This document shows positions 32,146-39,079 of a stretch of 64,000 nt of DNA, one piece after another. Origin of the DNA: Gymnodinialimonas ulvae (lineage in GTDB: Bacteria > Pseudomonadota > Alphaproteobacteria > Rhodobacterales > Rhodobacteraceae); assembly GCF_037543845.1 (NCBI RefSeq), contig NZ_JBBIFX010000002.1, forward strand, positions 372,001-436,000, read 5' to 3'. Made by a program: the position numbers and the translations under genes. The notes beneath the pieces were generated by a model. It saw nothing but the letters and a program-made list of their open reading frames with translations, was not told where the DNA came from and searched no databases. Position 1 is the stretch's first letter. Every line of letters starts with the position of its first letter.

Positions 32146-32630
32146 TCAAGATCCGCAGAGCCCACCCGTTGGATGCGCGTGAGATGACCGCGATCCTGAA
32201 TGACATCATCGCGATTGGCGGCACCACCGCCTATACCGACGCTGTTTCCGAAGGCTATATTCGTGACCGCATTTCTGACGCGCCCGAAACCTCGGCCTGG
32301 CACGTGGCCGAGACCGAAGCGGGCGAGATCGTCGGGTTCCAATGGGTCGCGCGCGGGGCGGATTACCTGCCAATGGACGCGGCGGAAATCGCGACGTTCG
32401 CTAAGGCGGGACAGCAGGGGCTTGGCATTGGGTCCAAGCTGTTCGAAGCGACCCGCCATGCCGCAAAGGCGCTTGGCTACCGCTGGATCAATGCCAATAT
32501 CCGTGCCGACAACGCGAGTGGGCTGACCTACTACCAATCGCGCGGGTTCGAGGATTATGGCAAGATCGAAGGCTTGCGGCTGGCCGACGGGACGGTTGTC
32601 GACAAGATCCTCAAGCGCTTCGATCTGTAA
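32142..32630 (+). CDS. GNAT-family N-acetyltransferase
   Basis: Enzyme of 162 residues with the GNAT fold; the acetyl-CoA loop is the AGQQGLGIGSKLF segment (Q/RxxGxG/A), followed by NANIRADNASGLTYYQSRGFEDYG, typical of the Rim/PhnO/phosphinothricin-acetyltransferase-like branch. Substrate not identifiable. The start is GTG at 32142 (VIKIRRAHPLDA), overlapping the previous stop by four bases; the ATG-started longer frame runs inside the HD gene and is rejected. Confidence 0.87.
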   Translation: MIKIRRAHPLDAREMTAILNDIIAIGGTTAYTDAVSEGYIRDRISDAPETSAWHVAETEAGEIVGFQWVARGADYLPMDAAEIATFAKAGQQGLGIGSKLFEATRHAAKALGYRWINANIRADNASGLTYYQSRGFEDYGKIEGLRLADGTVVDKILKRFDL

Positions 32631-32636
32631 CCAGAC

Positions 32637-32798
32637 TTACAGGATGCCCGTGTGGCGCAGCCACCGGCGGCGATCGGCCTGATCACGTTTGCGCTCTGCG
32701 GACGTGCGGTGATCATAGCTGGACCAATGGTCCGGCGCATCCCAGTTTTGCTCAACGCGCGTGGCGACTTTCAGTGAATTTGCGATAATTCCAAACAT
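32637..32798 (-). CDS. Small basic hypothetical protein
   Basis: Fifty-three residues beginning MFGIIANSLKVATRVEQNWD and ending in a strongly charged run rich in Arg, Asp and Lys (TSAERKRDQADRRRW). A proper ribosome site (AAAGGA, eight bases upstream) supports it; no signal peptide. Not recognised. Divergent from the LysR-type gene, with a palindrome between them that could regulate both. Confidence 0.6.
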   Translation of the reverse strand: MFGIIANSLKVATRVEQNWDAPDHWSSYDHRTSAERKRDQADRRRWLRHTGIL

Positions 32799-32865
32799 GG
32801 CGTGTTCCTTTCGGGTTTCTGCCATCTTGATACGCCCTTGCGTCGGAAAGGCCGAATCCGCAATA

Positions 32866-32880
32866 CTGACAACATGTCAG
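32866..32880. promoter_or_regulatory. Perfect palindrome, candidate LysR binding site
   Basis: CTGACA-ACA-TGTCAG, a perfect 6-base-arm inverted repeat containing the T-N11-A pattern of LysR sites. It is immediately before the first possible start (32881) and 12 bases before the preferred start (32893) of the LysR-type gene, and 67 bases from the divergent small gene. Autoregulation is the simplest reading. Confidence 0.5.
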
Positions 32881-32892
32881 ATGAATTTACAT

Positions 32893-33798
32893 ATGGATTG
32901 GCGTGACATCCCCTCCCTGTCGGCGCTTCGGGCGTTCGAGGCGGCCGCTCGACTTGGATCCTTGTCCGAAGCGGCACGCGCATTGAACGTGACCCATGCT
33001 GCCGTGGCCGCCCATGTTCGCGCGTTGGAGGCCGAGTTCGGTCAATCGCTGCTGACCCGTGCCGGGCGGGGCATGGTGCCGACGCAGGCCGGAGCGGAGC
33101 TGGCGCGCGATCTGGGCACCGGCTTTGCCGAAATTGCGGCAGGTGTTCGTGCGATGCGGCAGGGGCGCGAAGATCGTCCGGTGATCCTCACGACAACGCC
33201 GAGTTTTGCGCAGAATTGGCTGATGCCTTGCCTCGCGTCCTTTTGGGCGGCGCATCCGGACGTGCCGCTGACGGTGCAGACGGATCAGAACATGGTGGAC
33301 CTGCGCCGTGAAGGCGTGGACCTGGCCATTCGCCATGGCAAGGGGCCGTGGCCGGGGCTGGAGGGCATGGTTCTGACGCCCGCAAAGATGGTGGTCGTGG
33401 CGCAGCCCGGCCGCTTTGGCCCCGCGCCCGAAGACCCGCGAAGCAAAGCCGCCTGGAGCCGCGTGGTCGAGCTGCCGTGGCTGCTTGATCAATCGCATAG
33501 CGAGTTCAACAAGCGCTTGATCCGCCTGGGCATCGACCCCGAACGTCTGACCGCGACAGCGCTGCAATCCAACGCGCTTCTGCTGCCCGCGTGCCGGGCG
33601 GGCGCCGGAGTTTCGGCGCAGCCGCTGGCCCTCGTCGAGACGGATATCGCCGATGGCCGGTTGGAGGTTCTGGCGGAGGAGGCGGAGAGCGACTATGCCT
33701 ACCACCTGTTACATTTGCCCGGCCCGTTGTCGCGGCGTGCTCAGACTTTCGTGACATGGCTACGTCGCGACTCGCAGTGCATCGCGCTGGGAACATAG
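32893..33798 (+). CDS. LysR-family regulator, GcvA-like
   Basis: Regulator of 301 residues: helix-turn-helix with the GcvA/AmpR-like opening IPSLSALRAFEAAARLGSL and ALNVTHAAVAAHVRALE, and an effector domain (ILTTTPSFAQNWLMPCL, VDLAIRHGKGPWPGL, CRAGAGVSAQPLALVE). GcvA-like members respond to amino acids or cell-wall fragments. Start: ATG 32893 fits the family start best; 32881 is four residues longer. No obvious target besides the divergent small gene. Confidence 0.87.
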   Translation: MDWRDIPSLSALRAFEAAARLGSLSEAARALNVTHAAVAAHVRALEAEFGQSLLTRAGRGMVPTQAGAELARDLGTGFAEIAAGVRAMRQGREDRPVILTTTPSFAQNWLMPCLASFWAAHPDVPLTVQTDQNMVDLRREGVDLAIRHGKGPWPGLEGMVLTPAKMVVVAQPGRFGPAPEDPRSKAAWSRVVELPWLLDQSHSEFNKRLIRLGIDPERLTATALQSNALLLPACRAGAGVSAQPLALVETDIADGRLEVLAEEAESDYAYHLLHLPGPLSRRAQTFVTWLRRDSQCIALGT

Positions 33799-33816
33799 GG
33801 GCGAGAGGGAAGGATC

Positions 33817-34242
33817 ATGGCAAAGTTCAAAGGCTTCGTACGTGTCGCCTCAAGCTTCAACCTGATGGAAATCCGCATGGCCGTCGCCGCGCTGGAAGGA
33901 GCCGACATTCTGACCATCGCGCCGGGCACGGAATTGTCCAACACCATGCCGCATGCGAGCCTTGCGTTCGGTCCGTTGGAGATTCACGTCCCCCGGGACA
34001 AGGCGGATGAAGCGGCGGCGCTTTTGAACGCGGTCGCAACCGGCACGGTTATCCCCCATGATCAGCGTGATCTGATCGAGGACGCCCCGGACGACGAGCA
34101 TGGTGACGGGCGAGAACCGCTGCGCAGCGACGCCAGCATCGGCGACAAGATCCGCAATCTTCTCGGGTTTGCCCTGGGCGGCGTGTCACAGCCCCTCAAG
34201 GGTATGCTGGTCGAAAGGCGCGAGCGGCGCTCAGACGATTAA
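33817..34242 (+). CDS. DUF2007-like hypothetical protein
   Basis: Protein of 141 residues. The first ~75 residues (FVRVASSFNLMEIRMAVAAL through EIHVPRDKADEAAALLNAV) have the length and pattern of a DUF2007 putative signal-transducing domain (a small alpha/beta domain selecting between copies by subunit), followed by an acidic linker and a helical tail (SIGDKIRNLLGFALGGVSQ). Function unknown. Follows the LysR-type gene by 18 bases and converges, overlapping stops, with the small lipoprotein gene. Confidence 0.6.
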   Translation: MAKFKGFVRVASSFNLMEIRMAVAALEGADILTIAPGTELSNTMPHASLAFGPLEIHVPRDKADEAAALLNAVATGTVIPHDQRDLIEDAPDDEHGDGREPLRSDASIGDKIRNLLGFALGGVSQPLKGMLVERRERRSDD

Positions 34243-34595
34243 TTGACCGCAAGTGGCGCACAGGTTTCGCCCGCCGCGCCATTCTCTGTCTGCCATCCCA
34301 CAAAAGCGCCGTTGCGAAACACAAGCAAAGGCCCGTCGCGCCAACGGGCGGCGGCCCGGGTGGAGGCGTCGCAGGGCAGAAGGTTGGGTCGGTCGCCCTG
34401 CAACCGTGTCATCGTGTCGATCACACCGGCCTGCGCGCGTCCGAAATCAATGCGCTGGCCCGAGCCCACCACGTCGATCCCCCGCGCATCGTAAGCCATC
34501 GGAAATACCGGCCCGTCCGGTACCGGCGCCAGACCGCCGTCTCCACCACCGACGCATCCGGCCAGCAAGAGAGGAAAGGCATAGGCCAGCTTCAC
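34239..34595 (-). CDS. Small lipoprotein, coupled to regA
   Basis: Protein of 118 residues starting at GTG 34595, which overlaps the regA stop (GTGA). The first residues VKLAYAFPLLLAGC form a lipoprotein signal with lipobox LLAGC (Cys14), then a glycine-rich spacer. The mature part contains two cysteines (NLLPCDAST, GETCAPLAVN) that could pair, and FGRAQAGVIDTMTRLQGDRP. I do not recognise the family. Translation coupled to a global redox regulator suggests a role in the same physiology or simply a shared transcript. Confidence 0.65.
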   Translation of the reverse strand: MKLAYAFPLLLAGCVGGGDGGLAPVPDGPVFPMAYDARGIDVVGSGQRIDFGRAQAGVIDTMTRLQGDRPNLLPCDASTRAAARWRDGPLLVFRNGAFVGWQTENGAAGETCAPLAVN

Positions 34596-35152
34596 CGGGG
34601 CGAGCGTTTGGCGAGGATGCGCTGCAACGTCCGGCGGTGCATGTTGAGCCGCCGTGCGGTCTCGGACACGTTGCGGTCGCACAATTCGTAAACGCGCTGA
34701 ATATGCTCCCAACGGACGCGGTCGGCGCTCATCGGGTTTTCGGGCGGCGGCGGCATCTCTTCTTCTTCGGCCAGCAACGCGAAGGTGATGTCATTGGCAT
34801 CGGCGGGCTTCGACAGGTAATCCGTCGCCCCCATCTTCACCGCGGCCACCGCCGTCGCAATCGCGCCGTAGCCCGTCAGGACGACAATCCGCGCATCGGG
34901 GCGTTTCTCGCGCAGGCGCTCCACCACGTCGAGGCCATTGCCATCCTCAAGCCGCAGGTCCACCACGGCATATGCGGGCGGCCGGGCCGTTGCGATGGCC
35001 GATCCGGCGGCAACGGACCCGGCCGCTTCGACGTCGAAACCGCGCTTTTCCATTGCCCGCTCAAGGCGGCGCAGAAACGGTTCATCATCATCGACAATCA
35101 AAAGCGATTTGTCGGGTCCGATGTCCCGAAGGCTGCGGTCGTTCGTTGCCAT
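34592..35152 (-). CDS. regA: RegA/PrrA/ActR global redox response regulator
   Basis: Regulator of 186 residues, the most conserved protein of the RegB/RegA system that controls respiration, carbon and nitrogen fixation and photosynthesis genes in alphaproteobacteria. Receiver domain with acidic pair IVDDDEPF, phospho-acceptor in VVDLRLEDGNGL, Thr in VVLTGYG and Lys in YLSKPAD; proline-rich linker (EEEEMPPPPENP) and a Fis-type helix-turn-helix at the end (SETARRLNMHRRTLQRILAKR). In Rhodobacter regA follows senC; here it stands 11-13 kb from regB and senC and is followed by a coupled lipoprotein gene. Confidence 0.95.
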   Translation of the reverse strand: MATNDRSLRDIGPDKSLLIVDDDEPFLRRLERAMEKRGFDVEAAGSVAAGSAIATARPPAYAVVDLRLEDGNGLDVVERLREKRPDARIVVLTGYGAIATAVAAVKMGATDYLSKPADANDITFALLAEEEEMPPPPENPMSADRVRWEHIQRVYELCDRNVSETARRLNMHRRTLQRILAKRSPR

Positions 35153-35243
35153 TGCCGTCTCTCCTGTGGTCCCCTTGGTTAAGGTATAGGAATGTTTGGG
35201 AAATGGTCAAACGGTCGCAGGTGAAAACGCTGGTTTTGCAAAG

Positions 35244-35272
35244 AAAAAAGGGCGCCGCATCGGGCGCCCTTT
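35244..35272 (-). terminator. Intrinsic terminator of trxA
   Basis: Perfect 10-base stem AAAGGGCGCC / GGCGCCCTTT with a 6-base loop followed on the minus strand by a T-run, 20 bases after the trxA stop. Confidence 0.93.
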
Positions 35273-35291
35273 GGGTCTGACCTCGAAAGGA

Positions 35292-35612
35292 TCAGACGGC
35301 TTCGTCGATCCATTTCTGCAAAGCGGCCTTGGGGGCGGCACCGACTTTGTTGGAGACGACCTCGCCGCCGTTGAACATGAAGAGTGCGGGAATGCCGCGC
35401 ACGCCAAGCTGCATCGGCGCGTTCGGGTTCTCGTCTACGTTGACCTTAACGATCTTCACGCGGCCTTCGTATTCGGTGGACAGCTCTTCGAGAGCGGGCC
35501 CGATCTGCTTGCAGGGGCCACACCACTCGGCCCAGAAATCGACGACGACGGGGATGTCGGATTGCTTCACTTCGGCGTCGAAGGTGGCATCGGTAACGGC
35601 AGTGGTAGCCAT
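35292..35612 (-). CDS. trxA: Thioredoxin
   Basis: Protein of 106 residues with the thioredoxin fold and active site WCGPCK (in VVDFWAEWCGPCKQ), cis-Pro in GVRGIPALFMF and Gly in GGEVVSNKVGA. Reduces protein disulfides. Start ATG 35612 has GGAGGG six bases upstream; the longer frame is rejected. Last gene of the addB-addA-trxA run, 110 bases after addA. Confidence 0.97.
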   Translation of the reverse strand: MATTAVTDATFDAEVKQSDIPVVVDFWAEWCGPCKQIGPALEELSTEYEGRVKIVKVNVDENPNAPMQLGVRGIPALFMFNGGEVVSNKVGAAPKAALQKWIDEAV

Positions 35613-35722
35613 GGTTTGCCCTCCAGGCAGATATGGACGTCGCAGGGCACCGGACCGGGGGCCGTGTGCGTGCAACAGGGAACTCAATCGGATGCCGAAG
35701 CTATGGACGCCCGTGCCAAGGG

Positions 35723-38700
35723 TCAAGCACCACTAGCGCGTTTGAGGGCGTCGGACACGAGATCGTGTGGCAGTTCCATCAACGCTCCCGTCCGCGACCA
35801 CAGGATTGCAGTGGTAATTTCCCGATCCGGATAAACGGCTTGGAGCAACTCGGCATAGGCCCCCATCTGCCGCAAAAGGCCTTCCGGGACGGCCTCGGGG
35901 CGGTCAGGGACGGTTGCATTGGTCTTGAAATCAACCGCCGAAACCCGGTCGGGCGTCACGATCAGCCGGTCGATGATTCCCAGCATCGGCGCATCGAGAC
36001 TGCTGGAATGGCCGGTGATTTCGACCTCGGCCAACGTCTCGGGCGCAAACAGATGGCGCAGCGCGGGATTGGTCAGGACGCGCGTGGCTTCGTCCAACAT
36101 CGGGGCCAATTCATCGGGCGTGACAGTGCCACCGTGAAGGGCGGCGATTCCCGGTGCTGCGGCGCGCCAGGCGGCGGCGGACAAGCGCGGCAGATGTTCC
36201 AACAGCAGGTGCGTGATGGACCCACGCCGCATGGCAGCGTCCGTTTCGTCGCCCACACCGGGAAGCGCCTTTGCACCGCCAAGATCCGACGGGGTTTTGA
36301 CCGTTTGACCGTTCCCAGGGGCAGTGACCGGCGCCGTAGCCCAGTCCGGCAGCGGCGCGCCGGCCGCCTTTGTGGCCGCGGGCGGTGCTGTGGCGGGCCA
36401 GTCGCCGGTTTCAAGCCGAAGCCCGTCGCCGTCGAGGCCCGGAACGACCAAGGGCGCGGCATTGGTGTCTTCCATGGCGTCCTGCACGATCTTGTACCAC
36501 GACGATGCAGGGTTGTCCTTGGCGCCCAAACTTCCGGCGGCGGCCACGATCAGCCAGCTTTCCGCCCGGGTCAACGCGACGTAGAGCAGGCGGTTGAATT
36601 CTTCGATCTCGCGCCGCTTTGCGACCTCTTTCGCCTCCAGCACCCCGTCGCTTTCATCGCCCTTGCTCGGGGGCCAGATCACCGGCCCCCCTTCAGGGGA
36701 CAGCAGGTTGATTCCCCCGCCGCGCCCGGTGGACGCGGCGCAATCGGGCAGGATCACGACCGGCGCTTCCAGCCCTTTTGCGCCGTGAACGGTCATCACG
36801 CGGATCTGCCCTTCGGCCTGGCTCAGGTCGCGTTTGACCTGCACGTCACCGGATTCGACCCAGCCGACGAACCCGGTCAGGGATGGCACCTCACTAGCCT
36901 CATAGCTCAGCGCCTGAGCCAGCATCGCGTCGATGGCATCCTCGGCCTCGGGCCCGAGCCGGGCGATCATCCGGCGGCGACCGTCGTGTCGGATCAGCGC
37001 CCGTTCCAGCAGATCATAGGGGCGCAGAAAATCGGCCTGATTGCGCAGGTCGCGCAAGATGTGATGCGCTTCGGGAAACGTGTCTTTGCGGTCGCGGAAT
37101 GCGGACCAGAGAAAGCCCGGACGGCCATGCGCCACATCGTAGAGCTGCGCCTCGCTCAACCCGATCAGCGGCGAGCGCAGCACACAGGCGAGCGACAGGT
37201 CGTCGTCAGGTGTTGCGAGGAACCGGCAAAGCGCCAGCAAATCCTTTACCGCCAGCGGCGAGGTCAGCTGCGAACGGTCCACGCCCGCCACGGGCAGATT
37301 GCGGGCCTTCAACTCGGCGATGATCTTGTGGAAAAGTCGCGACCGGCGGCGCACAAGGATCAGGATATCGCCCGCCGCCACTGGTTTGTCCGGCGCGTAT
37401 TCGACAGGATTTTCGACCATATCCTTGATCCGCACGGCGAGCGCTTCGGCCAGCTTTGAAGAATGGTGATCCTCGCTCACCAGATCCTGCGGATCGTCCC
37501 ATTCGGGTTTCGCGCCGGTCTCGGTCTTGGGAACATGCGGCCACAAGTCGACACGCCCCGGCTTGTCGAAGAACGCGCGATGTTCGACCTTGTCGCCCAG
37601 ACCAGGAGCGCCCAACCGCCGCGCCACGCGGTCCACGAGGTCGAGGATCGGCGGCGCAGAACGGAAGGAATGGATCAGGGCCGCGTCCTGAAACGGGGCT
37701 TCGATTGCGCGCAGACGGTCTTCGAAATAATCGCGCATGCGGTCGAATTCGTCCGGGTCGGCACCCTGAAAGGAATAGATCGATTGCTTCTTGTCACCGA
37801 CCACGAAAATCGTGCGCTGCACATCGGCACGCGCGCCTTCCCCGGCAGCGAAATCTTCGGCCAAGCGTTTGACGATGTCCCATTGCCGGGGCGAGGTATC
37901 CTGCGCTTCATCTACAAGAATGTGGTCGATCCCGCCGTCGAGCCGGAACAAAACCCATTGCGCCACGCGCGGGTCGGACAGAAGCGCACGGGTCTTGTCG
38001 ATGAGATCGTCGAAATCAAGCCACCCGCGCGCCTGCTTGGCGTTGGCGTAAAGCGGAAGGAAGGCGTCCGCGAACCGGTGCAGGGCGTGCGTGCGCTGCG
38101 CGGTCAGAAGGCCGGTGCGCATGACGCGCGCGTCGGCCAGACGTTCGGCGAGTGCATTCACGCCATCCATCGCGTCACCTATGCCGGCGCGCACTTTGGG
38201 ATTTGCGATGCCGTCGGTACGGGGCAGGCCCATTTTCGCACCAGATTGAAAAACGAAGATACCTTCGAGCGTCGCAATCATGTCGAGCGTCGGGTGGTCC
38301 CAGGTGATAGTCTTGAGCTTCTTGCCGAGGGTCACGTGGGTGGACGTGTTGGGGTCGAGGTGGGTGCAAATGACATGCGCCAGATCAGACTCACCGCCCT
38401 CGATCACGTTCGCGATGATTTTGTCTTCGGTCAGGGTCGGGTCGATCCCAGCCCAGTTGCAGATGTCGTCCCAAGTGGCGGCCGGTGTCATCGCCTCGGC
38501 CTTTCCGGCCACGTCGCGAGCCAGCCTGACCGCGCCTTCATCGTCCGGTAGATGCGCCGCGATCAGGCGCAGCGCTTCGCGGCCCTTTTCGTCTCCGGCC
38601 ATGTCATCAAGCAGGTCGGTCAGCAGCCGGGTCTGCACCCGCTCGTCGATCTCGGTGAAGGCCGGGCTGACCTGCGCCTCAAGGGGAAAGCGGCGCAGGA

Positions 38701-39079
38701 CGGAAGAGCAGAACGAATGGATCGTCTGGATTTTCAGCCCCCCCGGGGCCTCGATTGCGCGTGCGAACAGGGTGCGCGCTTCGTCCAGTTTTTCAGGCGG
38801 CAGTCCGTCCACGCCAATGTCTGTCAGCGTCTTCCGCAGCGCCGCATCGTCCTTCATCGCCCATGCGCCGAGGCGCTCGAAGAGGCGGTTTTGCATCTCC
38901 ATCGCGGCCGCCTTGGTGTAGGTCAGGCACAGGATCCGTTCCGGTCGCACGCCATCAAGCAGCAAACGCGCCACGCGGTCGGTCAAAACGCGTGTCTTGC
39001 CCGAGCCCGCATTCGCGCCAAGCCAGGTTGACATGTCAGGCTGCGCGGCGCGGGTCTGGGCGCGGGTGGCGTCATCCAT
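35723..39079 (-). CDS. addA: AddA subunit of the AddAB helicase-nuclease
   Basis: Protein of 1118 residues that, with AddB, resects double-strand breaks for recombination. UvrD-type helicase: Walker A GANAGSGKT at 21-29, RILCLTYTKAAAMEMQNR, DDLIDKTRALL, VDEAQDTSPRQWDIV, FVVGDKKQSIYSFQGA, VMTVHGAKGLEAPVVIL, YVALTRAE. The C-terminus is a RecB-type nuclease: RRGSITHLLLEHLP, the first Asp in GIIDRLIV and the DFKTN motif. Start ATG 39079 overlaps addB by 8 bases. Confidence 0.96.
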   Translation of the reverse strand: MDDATRAQTRAAQPDMSTWLGANAGSGKTRVLTDRVARLLLDGVRPERILCLTYTKAAAMEMQNRLFERLGAWAMKDDAALRKTLTDIGVDGLPPEKLDEARTLFARAIEAPGGLKIQTIHSFCSSVLRRFPLEAQVSPAFTEIDERVQTRLLTDLLDDMAGDEKGREALRLIAAHLPDDEGAVRLARDVAGKAEAMTPAATWDDICNWAGIDPTLTEDKIIANVIEGGESDLAHVICTHLDPNTSTHVTLGKKLKTITWDHPTLDMIATLEGIFVFQSGAKMGLPRTDGIANPKVRAGIGDAMDGVNALAERLADARVMRTGLLTAQRTHALHRFADAFLPLYANAKQARGWLDFDDLIDKTRALLSDPRVAQWVLFRLDGGIDHILVDEAQDTSPRQWDIVKRLAEDFAAGEGARADVQRTIFVVGDKKQSIYSFQGADPDEFDRMRDYFEDRLRAIEAPFQDAALIHSFRSAPPILDLVDRVARRLGAPGLGDKVEHRAFFDKPGRVDLWPHVPKTETGAKPEWDDPQDLVSEDHHSSKLAEALAVRIKDMVENPVEYAPDKPVAAGDILILVRRRSRLFHKIIAELKARNLPVAGVDRSQLTSPLAVKDLLALCRFLATPDDDLSLACVLRSPLIGLSEAQLYDVAHGRPGFLWSAFRDRKDTFPEAHHILRDLRNQADFLRPYDLLERALIRHDGRRRMIARLGPEAEDAIDAMLAQALSYEASEVPSLTGFVGWVESGDVQVKRDLSQAEGQIRVMTVHGAKGLEAPVVILPDCAASTGRGGGINLLSPEGGPVIWPPSKGDESDGVLEAKEVAKRREIEEFNRLLYVALTRAESWLIVAAAGSLGAKDNPASSWYKIVQDAMEDTNAAPLVVPGLDGDGLRLETGDWPATAPPAATKAAGAPLPDWATAPVTAPGNGQTVKTPSDLGGAKALPGVGDETDAAMRRGSITHLLLEHLPRLSAAAWRAAAPGIAALHGGTVTPDELAPMLDEATRVLTNPALRHLFAPETLAEVEITGHSSSLDAPMLGIIDRLIVTPDRVSAVDFKTNATVPDRPEAVPEGLLRQMGAYAELLQAVYPDREITTAILWSRTGALMELPHDLVSDALKRASGA

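Noticed and set aside
35633..37459. 608-codon plus-strand frame
   Set aside because: Opposite addA, which carries all helicase and nuclease motifs.
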